DNA of 64,000 nucleotides from an uncultured Curtobacterium sp. (lineage in GTDB: Bacteria; Actinomycetota; Actinomycetes; Actinomycetales; Microbacteriaceae). The notes under the pieces are model-generated. The model saw only the letters and a list, made by a program, of their open reading frames with translations, searched no databases and was not told the origin of the DNA. The translations under genes and the position numbers were made by a program. Below, one piece after another: positions 52,140 through 60,075 of this stretch. The DNA is taken from contig CAJYUW010000024.1 of NCBI GenBank assembly GCA_913778205.1, positions 155,656-219,655 of the forward strand. The letters run 5' to 3'. Within the stretch, counting starts at the first letter, position 1. Each line of letters opens with the position of its first letter.

Positions 52140-53327
52140 TCAGACGGTGAGCGCGTTCGCCTGCGCCACCCGTCCGTACCAGCGCGCCGACTCCTTGGGG
52201 GTCCGCTCGAAGGTCTCGGGATCCCACGCGACGAGGCCGAACGTCGGGCGGAAGCCCGACGCCCACTCGTAGTTGTCGAGGAGCGACCAGTGCTGGTAGC
52301 CGAGGACCTCGATGCCGTCCGCGATGCAGCGGTGGATGCCCTCGAGGGCGCCCTGCGTGTAGGCGACCCGGCGGGCGTCGTCCGCAGTGGCGATGCCGTT
52401 CTCGGTGATCATCAGCGGCACATGGCCGGACAGCTCCCACGCGCTGCGGAGTCCGTCGGCGGCCGCCTCGGGGTAGAACTCCCAGCCGGTCAGGGTCGTC
52501 TCGACATCGTCGGACACGGGCAACGGGCCGTCCGGCCCGATGAACGTGCGGGTGTAGGCCTGGACGCCGAGGAAGTCGTCCCCGGCGGCCTGCTCGAGGT
52601 ACCAGTCGTCGCGCGGGTACCCGTACTCGCGGAGCATGTCGTCGGCGCCCGGTTCGCCGTTCGGCCGGAAGGCCTGGGTCGCGATCGTCCAGCCGGACTG
52701 CAGGCCGGAGACCTGCGAGAGGACCTGGCGGGAGCGCGTGTGGCTCGCGAGCAGGGCGTCGGCCACGTGCAGGTCCGGGTTCGGGAGGCCGTAGGCGACG
52801 AGGTTCCGGGCGTCCTCTCCCCCGGCGAGCATGGCGGCGATGTTCGGCTCGTTGATCGTGCACACGTAGCGGACGCCGTCCTGCACGACGGGCAGCGCGG
52901 CCTCGGTGTAGCGGGCGAACAGGTCGGCCGCGTCGGGTGCCCGCCAGAACCCGTCGCGCTCGAACCAGCGCGGGACGGTGAAGTGCATGAGCGTGACGAT
53001 CGGCTCGATGCCGGCGTCGTGGCAGGCCTCGACCATGCGGCGGTAGTGGTCGATCTCCGCGCGGGACACGAAGCCCCGCTCCGGCTCGATGCGCGCCCAC
53101 TCGATGCTGAACCGGTACGAGTTCAGGCCGAGGTCGGCGGCGATCCGGATGTCCTCGCGGTAGCGGTGGTAGCTGTCCGCCGCGTCCCCGGAGGGTTCGA
53201 CGATGGTGGTGTCGGGCTCGTGCTCGTGCACCCACCAGTTGGAGCCTACGTTGTTGCCCTCGATCTGGTGGGCGGCGGTGGCGGCGCCCCAGAGGAAGCC
53301 GTCGGGGAACTGCAGCGTGGTGATGAT
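52140..53327 (-). CDS. GH1 beta-glucosidase, no canonical start codon
   Basis: This family 1 glycosidase hydrolyses beta-glucosides or related disaccharides in the cytoplasm. The open frame contains the normal N-terminus FPDGFLWGAATAAHQIEG, then NSYRFSIEWARIEP, acid/base glutamate in CTINEPN and nucleophile glutamate in MITENGIA, with EVLGYQHWSLLDNYEWASG at the end: complete at about 395 residues. At the expected start, behind GAAAGGCACC, the frame reads ATC ATC; there is no ATG, GTG or TTG upstream of the conserved region, and a TGA closes the frame. A GTG at 53231 would delete the first 30 conserved residues. Last gene of the oligosaccharide operon. Confidence 0.85.
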   Translation of the reverse strand: MITTLQFPDGFLWGAATAAHQIEGNNVGSNWWVHEHEPDTTIVEPSGDAADSYHRYREDIRIAADLGLNSYRFSIEWARIEPERGFVSRAEIDHYRRMVEACHDAGIEPIVTLMHFTVPRWFERDGFWRAPDAADLFARYTEAALPVVQDGVRYVCTINEPNIAAMLAGGEDARNLVAYGLPNPDLHVADALLASHTRSRQVLSQVSGLQSGWTIATQAFRPNGEPGADDMLREYGYPRDDWYLEQAAGDDFLGVQAYTRTFIGPDGPLPVSDDVETTLTGWEFYPEAAADGLRSAWELSGHVPLMITENGIATADDARRVAYTQGALEGIHRCIADGIEVLGYQHWSLLDNYEWASGFRPTFGLVAWDPETFERTPKESARWYGRVAQANALTV

Positions 53328-53355
53328 GGTGCCTTTCGGTGCGTGCTCGGTCAGG

Positions 53356-54228
53356 TCAGTGCTGACTCATGAAGGTGTCGAAGACCGCGAGCGTCGCCGT
53401 CGGGTTCTCGACCTGGGGACCGTGGTAGCTCTCCGGGATGACCTCGTAGGCGGCGCCCGTGTCGAGCGCCATCTGCCGCTGCCACGGGATCGGCCAGGCG
53501 CCGTCCCACTCGCCGTGCGTCACGAGCACCGGCAGCCCGGTGGCGCGGAGCTCGGCGGACGAGTCGGTGTGGTCCTCGAGGATGTGCCCGCCGGCGACGA
53601 CGCTCGCGGGGTCGTGCGCGTCGAAGCGGTCGCGGACGAGTCGGGCGTCGTCGGGGAGCTCCTCGTCCGGGCGGTACGCCCAGAGCGGGTTCGTCGAGTC
53701 GAACAGCTGGCGGAGGTTCCCGCCGGTGTCGTGCAGGATCGTCAGCTCGGTCACCTTGCGGTACGGCCAGCCGTACGGTCCGGAGCAGAACTGCACTACG
53801 TCGCGGAACGATTCGGGCGACGCGATGGCGGCCTCGCGCACGATCACGCCGCCGAGCGAGTGGCCGATCAGGTGCACGGGCGCGCCGTCGTCGAGCAGCC
53901 GTGCGACCCGGACGACGTCGGCGGCTTCCTCGTCGAGCGTGTAGCCGGACGGCCCGGAGGCCCGCGCGGAGTCGGCCTGGCCGCGGCGGCTGATCGCGAC
54001 CGCGGTCCAGCCGGCGTCGCGGAGGAGCGGCATGAACGTGCGCCAGTCCTCCTTCGACCCGGTGTACCCGGGGACGAGCAGCACCACGCCCTTCGACGGC
54101 CCGGCGGGCACGACGCGGTAGGCGGTGAGGCGGCCGACGGGGAGGTCGACGCCGACGACGTCGACGCCGTCGGGGGTGGGCAGGTGGCCGAACGGCGGGA
54201 CGGTCGGGAAGTCGTGCAGGGTGGTCAT
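53356..54228 (-). CDS. Alpha/beta hydrolase
   Basis: This 290-residue cytoplasmic hydrolase has an oxyanion region LLVPGYTGSKEDW, nucleophile serine in LIGHSLGGVI (about residue 117), aspartate or glutamate in VLVTHGEWDGAWPIPWQ and histidine in ESYHGP. The ATG overlaps the stop of the double ATPase (ATGA), and GH1 follows. The context suggests de-esterification of an acylated oligosaccharide imported by the operon, for example removal of acetyl or feruloyl groups. This is inference. Family membership is clear; the substrate is not. Confidence 0.88.
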   Translation of the reverse strand: MTTLHDFPTVPPFGHLPTPDGVDVVGVDLPVGRLTAYRVVPAGPSKGVVLLVPGYTGSKEDWRTFMPLLRDAGWTAVAISRRGQADSARASGPSGYTLDEEAADVVRVARLLDDGAPVHLIGHSLGGVIVREAAIASPESFRDVVQFCSGPYGWPYRKVTELTILHDTGGNLRQLFDSTNPLWAYRPDEELPDDARLVRDRFDAHDPASVVAGGHILEDHTDSSAELRATGLPVLVTHGEWDGAWPIPWQRQMALDTGAAYEVIPESYHGPQVENPTATLAVFDTFMSQH

Positions 54229-56033
54229 GCCAGCAGTGCCCTTCGGGGGTTCGGCACCGCGTCGAGCAGCGCCACCGTGTACGGGTCCTGCGGGTCCTGC
54301 AGCACCTCGGCCGTGCGGCCCCGTTCCACCACGGCGCCGTCGTGCAGCACCATGATGTCGTCGGTGATGAGCCGGGCACTCAGCAGGTCGTGCGTGATGT
54401 AGAGGAGCGAGACGCCCCACTGCTCCCGGAGGTCCTCGAGGAGTGCGAGCACCCCGGCGCGGAGTGTGACGTCGAGCATCGAGACCGGCTCGTCGGCGAT
54501 GATGACCTGCGGGTCGGACGCCAGCGCCCGGGCGATCACGACACGCTGCCGCTGCCCGCCGGAGAGCTGGTGCGGGAGCTTCTGCGCGAACTGCTCCACG
54601 GGCGTCAGGCCCACGGTCTCGAGGAGTTCGAGCATCCGGCGTCGGGCGTCGCGTCCCCGGAGGGTCGTGTAGTTCGCGATCGGCCGCGACAGGATGTACT
54701 CCACCGTGTGCAGCGGGTTGAGCGCAGCGTACGGGTCCTGGAACACCATCTGCACCTCGGAGCGGAGGTCCTTCAACCCACGTCTGCCGAGCTTCGCCAC
54801 GTCGGTGTCGCCGAACCGGACCGTGCCGGTGGTGGGCTTCTCGACGCCGGTCAGCATCTTCGCGATCGTCGACTTGCCCGAACCGGACTGGCCGACGAGG
54901 GCGAGCGACTGCCCGGGCTCGAGGGTGAACGAGACGTCGCGCACGGCCTGGACGGGCTGCTCGCCGCGTCGGGGTGCCGGGTACGTCTTCACGAGGTGGT
55001 CGACGACGACCGGGTTGCGGGCGGCGGAGCGCTCCCGTGAGCCGACGGTGCTGAACGACGACGTCGTCTCCTGGCGGGTGGCCGAAGGATCCCGCTGCGA
55101 CCGGTCCGGGAACCCGGGCAGCGACACGACCTCTGCACGCGGGTCGGCGTAGTGCGACAGCAGCATCTTCGTGTACTCGTCCTGCGGGTCGCGCAGGGTC
55201 TCCTCCGAACCGCCGTCCTCGACGATCCGCCCCTCGTGCATGACGAGGACGCGCTCGGTCGCCTCGAGGACGATGCCGAGGTCGTGGCTGATGAGGATCG
55301 CCGTGAAGCCCTCGGACTGCTGGAGCTCGATGATCGTGTCCATCACGGCGTGCTGCACGAGGACGTCGAGCGCCGTGGTCGGCTCGTCGAACACCATGAG
55401 CTGCGGTTCGAGCGACAAGGCGAGGGCGATCGACACGCGCTGCCGCATCCCGCCGGAGAGCTCCCCGGGGTAGCGGGCGAGCATCGTGGCGGGGAGCTTC
55501 ACCTTCTCGACGAGCTCCCGCATCCGGGCGTCCCAGCGCTCGCGCGGCACGTGGCCGTGGGCCCTGAAGACGTCGATGAAGTGGTTGCGGATCGTCCGCA
55601 CCGGGTTGAGCGCGTTCATGCCCGACTGCAGCACCATCGCGAACCCGCCCTGGCGCTGCTGGCGGAGCGCTTCGTCGTCGAGGTTGCGGATGTCGCTGCC
55701 GGCGAAGACGATGTTGCCGCCGTTCGTCCGCGCCGGCGGCTTCTGCAGGCGGGTCAGCGCGTAGCCGAGGGTCGACTTGCCCGAGCCGGACTCGCCGACC
55801 AGGCCGACGAACTCGCCCTTCCGCAGGCTGAAGGACACGTGGTCGACGGCCTGGACGACCTCCTGGCCGGCAGACTCATAGACGACCGACAGGTCGCGGA
55901 CGTCGAGCAGGACGTCCGGCCGGTCCTGGTCGTCGGGCCGGTCCTGGTCGTCGGTCGTTCCGGACGGGAGGCGCGTGGCGGCGCCGCCACGGGCCTCCCG
56001 GCCGTCAGCTGCGTGCGTGGGTGCGCCGCTCAT
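54225..56033 (-). CDS. Oligosaccharide/peptide ABC ATPase, fused DppD-DppF
   Basis: This 602-residue protein has two complete ATPases. The first (about residues 40-290) has Walker A GESGSGKST, LSGGMRQRVSIALAL and VFDEPTTALD. The second (about 345-595) has GQSGSGKST, LSGGQRQRVVIARAL and IADEPVSML; both have oligopeptide-transporter C-terminal elements. It drives the two permeases upstream. The N-terminus is unusual: about 40 residues precede the first domain, encoded partly by a 36-bp palindrome (GREARGGAATRLPSG) and a twice-repeated DDQDRP. The ATG at 56033 overlaps the permease stop (ATGA). GH1 and LacI neighbours point to beta-linked oligosaccharides. Confidence 0.93.
   Translation of the reverse strand: MSGAPTHAADGREARGGAATRLPSGTTDDQDRPDDQDRPDVLLDVRDLSVVYESAGQEVVQAVDHVSFSLRKGEFVGLVGESGSGKSTLGYALTRLQKPPARTNGGNIVFAGSDIRNLDDEALRQQRQGGFAMVLQSGMNALNPVRTIRNHFIDVFRAHGHVPRERWDARMRELVEKVKLPATMLARYPGELSGGMRQRVSIALALSLEPQLMVFDEPTTALDVLVQHAVMDTIIELQQSEGFTAILISHDLGIVLEATERVLVMHEGRIVEDGGSEETLRDPQDEYTKMLLSHYADPRAEVVSLPGFPDRSQRDPSATRQETTSSFSTVGSRERSAARNPVVVDHLVKTYPAPRRGEQPVQAVRDVSFTLEPGQSLALVGQSGSGKSTIAKMLTGVEKPTTGTVRFGDTDVAKLGRRGLKDLRSEVQMVFQDPYAALNPLHTVEYILSRPIANYTTLRGRDARRRMLELLETVGLTPVEQFAQKLPHQLSGGQRQRVVIARALASDPQVIIADEPVSMLDVTLRAGVLALLEDLREQWGVSLLYITHDLLSARLITDDIMVLHDGAVVERGRTAEVLQDPQDPYTVALLDAVPNPRRALLA
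55965..56000 (-). repeat. 36-bp palindrome inside ATPase coding sequence
   Basis: 18-bp arms (55965-55982 and 55983-56000) match at all but one position, with no spacer. The GGGAGGC/GCCTCCC ends match the intergenic hairpin family. It encodes residues near 12-23, outside the conserved ATPase fold. Confidence 0.75.
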
Positions 56034-56989
56034 GCGGAGGCCTCCTTGCGCTTGCGGCGCGCGCCCTCGCGCAGCCGCGGGTTGGACACGGCGTCGACGC
56101 CGAAGTTGATGAGGGTCAGGCTCATCGCCAACAGGGCGATGCAGAGGCCGGGTGCGAACAGCAGGATCCACTGACCGGTGAGCAGGGCGTTCGAGTTCTG
56201 CGCCCAGTAGAGGATCGTGCCCCAGCTGACGATCGACGAGTCGCCGAGTCCGAGGAACTCGAGGCCGGCCTCGGCGAGGATCGCGCTGGTCGCCGCACCG
56301 AAGAACGAGCCGACGATCAGGCTCGTCATGTTCGGCAGGATCTCGCGGAAGACGATGCGGGTGGCGCCGTCGCCGGAGAACTGCGCGGCCGTCACGAAGT
56401 CACGGCTCCGCAGGGACTGCGTCTGGCTCCTGAGGACGCGAGCACCCCAGGCCCAACCCGTCACGACGATCACGGCGATGATGACCGCGATGCCGCCGTT
56501 CTGCAGGTACGCGGCGATGACGATCATGAGCGGCAGGCCGGGGATGACGAGGAACAGGTTCACGACGAACCCGATGACCTCGGCGACCCAGCCGCGGACG
56601 TAGCCCCAGCTCAGGCCGATCGCGACGGCGACGAGCGTCGACAGCAGGCCCGCGACGGCGCCGACGAGGACCGAGATCCTCGCGCCGTAGATGATCTGGG
56701 AGAGGACGTCCTCGCCGGCGGCGGTCGTGCCCATCCAGTGCACCCACGTGGCGTCGGCGCTCCGGGCGAACCCGTTCTGGCTAGCGCCGTAGGGGGCGAG
56801 GAGGGGGGCGGCGAGCGCGACCACGACGAAGACGCCGAGGATGACGATGCCGATCCGGGCCTTGGTGTTGCTCCACACGACGCCGAACTGGCGTGCTGCG
56901 GCTCTGAGCTTGCTCGGGGCCTGCTGTTCCTCTTGCGTGTCTTGGGTCCGTACCGCGACGGTTGCGTCGGGTGCCTTGATGTTCGTCAT
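56030..56989 (-). CDS. ABC permease, DppC-type
   Basis: This 319-residue permease of the oligopeptide/oligosaccharide class has an N-terminal cytoplasmic tail, a first span (GIVILGVFVVVALAAPLLAPYG), a DppC-type extracellular segment and five further spans. The EAA loop is SGDGATRIVFREILPNMTSLIVGSFF. The ATG at 56989 follows GAGGA and overlaps the stop of the 21-codon relay ORF. Its stop overlaps the ATPase ATG. It forms the channel with the DppB-type permease 57048-58028. Confidence 0.93.
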   Translation of the reverse strand: MTNIKAPDATVAVRTQDTQEEQQAPSKLRAAARQFGVVWSNTKARIGIVILGVFVVVALAAPLLAPYGASQNGFARSADATWVHWMGTTAAGEDVLSQIIYGARISVLVGAVAGLLSTLVAVAIGLSWGYVRGWVAEVIGFVVNLFLVIPGLPLMIVIAAYLQNGGIAVIIAVIVVTGWAWGARVLRSQTQSLRSRDFVTAAQFSGDGATRIVFREILPNMTSLIVGSFFGAATSAILAEAGLEFLGLGDSSIVSWGTILYWAQNSNALLTGQWILLFAPGLCIALLAMSLTLINFGVDAVSNPRLREGARRKRKEASA

Positions 56990-57051
56990 CGGCGCGTCCT
57001 CGGGTGGTGGTTGTGGGCAGAGAACGCCGCCCATCGCGACGTTGTGGTCAT
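56986..57051 (-). CDS. 21-codon relay ORF between permeases
   Basis: The ORF starts at an ATG overlapping the upstream permease stop (ATGA) and ends at a TGA overlapping the downstream permease ATG (ATGA). Its last codons (PRTRR stop) repeat those of the upstream permease, and 19 bases around each junction are identical. It appears to have arisen when a junction segment was tandemly duplicated. The 21 residues (MTTTSRWAAF then HNHH) show no known function. It probably carries coupled ribosomes across the inserted 63 bases. Confidence 0.5.
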   Translation of the reverse strand: MTTTSRWAAFSAHNHHPRTRR

Positions 57052-58028
57052 CGGCGCGTCCTCGGGTCCAGGACGCCGTACAGGACGTCCACGATGAAGT
57101 TGGCGATGAGCACCGACACGGTGATCATCAGGAAGAGGGCCTGCATGAGCGGGTAGTCCTGCCCGATCACGGCGTTGAACAGCAGGTAGCCGATGCCCGG
57201 GTAGCCGAACACCTGCTCCACGAGCACGGACCCGCCGACGACACCGCCGAGCGCGAGCCCGAAGCCGGTGAGGTTCGGGAGGATCGCGTTGCGGGCGGCG
57301 TACCGGACGGCAACCGTGCGGCCGCGGAGGCCGTTCGCCTCGGCGAAGGTGACGTAGTCGTCGCCGAGGGTGTTGATCATCGCGTTGCGCATGCCGATGA
57401 TCCAGCCACCGAGGCTCGTCACGAGGATCGTGAGCGCAGGGAGCATCGCGTGCTGCAGGGCGTCGCCGATGAACTGGCCGCTGAAGCCCGGGGTCGTCGT
57501 GGCCGAGTAGGCGCCGGTCGTCGGGAACCAGTGCAGGACGTAGCCGAGGAAGAACAGCAGCAGCAGCGCCGTCCAGAAGTACGGGAACGTCGACATGAAG
57601 CTGCCGGACAGGGTCGGCAGCGAGTCGAGCCATGTGCCGCGCTTCCACGCCGCGCCGACGCCGATCAGGGTGCCGAGCACGAAGGCGAGGATCGTCACGA
57701 CGCCGACGAGGATCAGCGTGTACGGCAGGGCCTGTGCGACGAGGTCGCCGACGGGCTGCGGGTAGAACGTGTAGCTCGTGCCGAAGTCGAGCGTGACGAC
57801 CTGGTGCAGGTAGCTGACGTACTGGTCCCAGAGGTTGCCGCTCGGGACGCCGAGCTGGGCCTCGATGGCCTTCTTCGTGGCGTCGGTGACGGGCCCGTTC
57901 TGGCTGAGCTTCGCGAGGGCGGCGTCGGTCGGGCTGCCCGGCATGAGGCGCGGGAGCACGAAGTTCAGCGTGACCGCGGCCCAGAGGGTCAGGACGAACA
58001 GGACGATCTTCTGCAGGAGGTACTTCAC
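57048..58028 (-). CDS. ABC permease, DppB-type
   Basis: This 326-residue permease has six spans. The first is LLQKIVLFVLTLWAAVTLNFVLPRLMPGSP, followed by the DppB-type outer loop and the EAA region DDYVTFAEANGLRGRTVAVRYAARNAILPN. GGAGGAACAGCA precedes the GTG, which overlaps the binding-protein stop (GTGA). The C-terminus ends LDPRTRR, and the bases of this ending are duplicated 63 nt downstream. Partner of 56030-56989 in an oligosaccharide importer. Confidence 0.93.
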   Translation of the reverse strand: MKYLLQKIVLFVLTLWAAVTLNFVLPRLMPGSPTDAALAKLSQNGPVTDATKKAIEAQLGVPSGNLWDQYVSYLHQVVTLDFGTSYTFYPQPVGDLVAQALPYTLILVGVVTILAFVLGTLIGVGAAWKRGTWLDSLPTLSGSFMSTFPYFWTALLLLFFLGYVLHWFPTTGAYSATTTPGFSGQFIGDALQHAMLPALTILVTSLGGWIIGMRNAMINTLGDDYVTFAEANGLRGRTVAVRYAARNAILPNLTGFGLALGGVVGGSVLVEQVFGYPGIGYLLFNAVIGQDYPLMQALFLMITVSVLIANFIVDVLYGVLDPRTRR

Positions 58029-59722
58029 TGCTGTTCCTCCAGGATCTTCTTGCCCGCTGCGCTGTCCCGGAGCCGGAGCTTCGTGAAGATCAGCAGCGGT
58101 GCCGAATCGTAGTTCTGCGGCGCCATGTACGGGTCCTTCGCGTTCGGCCAGCCGACGAACTTGTTCGTGTTGAACAGGCCCCAGAGGCCGCCGTAGTACA
58201 TGCCGATCACGGGCAGGTCGTCGTACACGACCTCCTGCAGCTGGTTCAGGATCTCCTGCTGCTCCGCGGTGTCCGTCGTCGCCTTGTACTCGTCGAGGAG
58301 CTTCTGGGTGTCGGCGTTCCGGTAGCGCTCGTAGTTGTTCACCGTCGACTTGCCGACCGGCTGGTAGAAGTCGCTCGAGAGCAGGGAGTTGAACGCCTGG
58401 TAGACGTCGCCGTTGCCCATGCCGCCCATCGCCATGTCGAACTGCCCGTTGTTGAGGTTCGACTGGTAACCGGCCGGCTGCGGGGCCTGGATCGACACCT
58501 TGATGCCGATGGCCGTGAGGTTGCGCTGGACGGTCTGCGCGGCACGGAGCCAGTCCGAGTAGCCGTTCGCGGTCATGATCGTGATCGTGAGCTGCTTGCC
58601 GTCCTTGACGAGCTTGCCGTCCTGCTCGGTGTAGCCGGACTTCGCGAACTCGCGCTTCGCGGCGGCGACGTCCTGCGAGACCATGCCCCGGTCCGGGATG
58701 TCCGGGTTGAGGTAGCGCTCCTGGTTCGGCAGGATCAGGCCGGTCTGCCCGGCGGCCGCCAGGTTGCCCTCGGTGGCCGTCTCGGCGATGTCGTCGCGGT
58801 CGAGTGCGAGCGAGATGCCCCTCCGGACGTTGACGTCGTCGTACGGCGCCTTCGTCAGGTTGGGGATGAGGCCGATGACGCCGCCGGCGGGGAACCACCA
58901 GGTGTTGGTCCCCGAGGCCGCTCCCCAGGTGCCCTTCACGTCGGAGATGAAGGAGTACGCCCAGTCGTAGCCGCGCGTGACGGTGTCGAGCTGCGTGTTC
59001 GTCGCCGGGAGGACGAGGTGCTCGATCGCGATCTTGTCGGCCTGCCAGTACCGCGGGTTCTTGTCCATCGAGTACTGCTGGTCGCTGTAGTTGCCGAGCA
59101 CGAACGGCCCCGTGCCGACGGGGTGCGGGTCACGCCACGTGGTCGGGTCCTTCACCTTCCCCCAGTGCTGCTCGCCGAGGATGTACGTCGCGCCGATGAT
59201 GTTGAGGCTCGGCACGTCGTCGCTCTTCAAGTGGAAGACGACGTGGTCGCCGTCCTGCTCGATGCGGTCGATGTGCTGCCAGGCCCCCTTGACGTCCATC
59301 GCCGGGAACTTCTTGAGCAGGTCGAACGTGAAGACGACGTCCTTCGCGCTGAACGGGTCGCCGTTCGACCACTCGACGCCCGTGCGGATGGTCATGTCGA
59401 TCGTCCGGGCGTCGGGCTGCGACCAGCTGCTCGCGAGCCACGGGGTGCCCTTGCCGTCGAGCGGGTTCACCTCGATGAGCGGCTCGTACATCCACTTGCT
59501 CGCCGTGCGGGCGTTGGCGATGTACGGATTGAAGTTGCGGTCGAACAGCGGGTTGCCGTGGTCGGCGTTGATGAGCATCGTGTCCTTGCCGATGCTCGGA
59601 TCCGGCTGCGAGCGGACCTGGATGCTGCAGCCGCTGGCTGCGAGCGCCACGACCGCGATGCCGGCGAGCGCGGCGAGGAGCCGGCCGCGCCTGCGCGCGC
59701 TGCGCTGTGGGGGAAGCGTCAT
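58025..59722 (-). CDS. ABC solute-binding lipoprotein, OppA family
   Basis: This is a 565-residue family 5 binding protein. The signal peptide ends ASGC (lipid cysteine 32). The body has WMYEPLIEVNPLDGKGTPWLASSW, WSNGDPFSAKDVVFTFDLL and HPVGTGPFVLGNY, as in oligopeptide-type binders that also serve cellobiose and other beta-glucan oligomers. With the GH1 enzyme downstream and a LacI regulator upstream, a beta-glucoside oligomer is the likely ligand. First gene of a seven-gene operon (binding protein, permease, relay ORF, permease, ATPase, hydrolase, GH1). The LacI-type operator is 41-54 nt upstream. Confidence 0.92.
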   Translation of the reverse strand: MTLPPQRSARRRGRLLAALAGIAVVALAASGCSIQVRSQPDPSIGKDTMLINADHGNPLFDRNFNPYIANARTASKWMYEPLIEVNPLDGKGTPWLASSWSQPDARTIDMTIRTGVEWSNGDPFSAKDVVFTFDLLKKFPAMDVKGAWQHIDRIEQDGDHVVFHLKSDDVPSLNIIGATYILGEQHWGKVKDPTTWRDPHPVGTGPFVLGNYSDQQYSMDKNPRYWQADKIAIEHLVLPATNTQLDTVTRGYDWAYSFISDVKGTWGAASGTNTWWFPAGGVIGLIPNLTKAPYDDVNVRRGISLALDRDDIAETATEGNLAAAGQTGLILPNQERYLNPDIPDRGMVSQDVAAAKREFAKSGYTEQDGKLVKDGKQLTITIMTANGYSDWLRAAQTVQRNLTAIGIKVSIQAPQPAGYQSNLNNGQFDMAMGGMGNGDVYQAFNSLLSSDFYQPVGKSTVNNYERYRNADTQKLLDEYKATTDTAEQQEILNQLQEVVYDDLPVIGMYYGGLWGLFNTNKFVGWPNAKDPYMAPQNYDSAPLLIFTKLRLRDSAAGKKILEEQQ

Positions 59723-60075
59723 TGCTCGGTCGACCTCCGTGTCGAATCGGTACGCGGATCAATGTATGCGCTTACATCGCGTTGCGCAAGGGTTTGTCGG
59801 GCGGTCGAGGGCCGGTCGCAGGACGCGGGGCTGATCGCGCGACGCGGGGTTGGTCGCGCGACGTGCCGTCCGCGGTCGTCGTGGTCGCAGCAGGTGTCGC
59901 CCGCGGGAGACGACGGCGACCGGTTCTGCGACCAGGTCGACGGGGGCGGGACGTCACGGCTAGGCGACGTCGGCGGGGCACGACGTCGACGGCTGCGCGA
60001 CCCGGTCGACGGGCGCGCGACGTCCACGGGGGCGCGACGCCGCGCGACCGCCCGGGCCTCCGTAGTGGACGGGCG
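59723..60075. other. CGACG-rich spacer between LacI gene and operon
   Basis: This 353-bp spacer holds the operator at 59763-59776, a TTGCGCAA octamer at 59782-59789, and then about 250 bp of degenerate GCGCGACG and GGTCGACGG repeats (59800-60055) without a gene. The long frames crossing it are low-complexity Arg/Pro/Asp. A terminator for the LacI gene is not obvious. Confidence 0.6.
59763..59776. promoter_or_regulatory. LacI-type operator
   Basis: TGTATGCGCTTACA is a 14-bp palindrome with a CG centre and two mismatched bases, the usual LacI/GalR form. It lies 41 nt upstream of the binding-protein start and next to the LacI-family gene. Confidence 0.75.
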
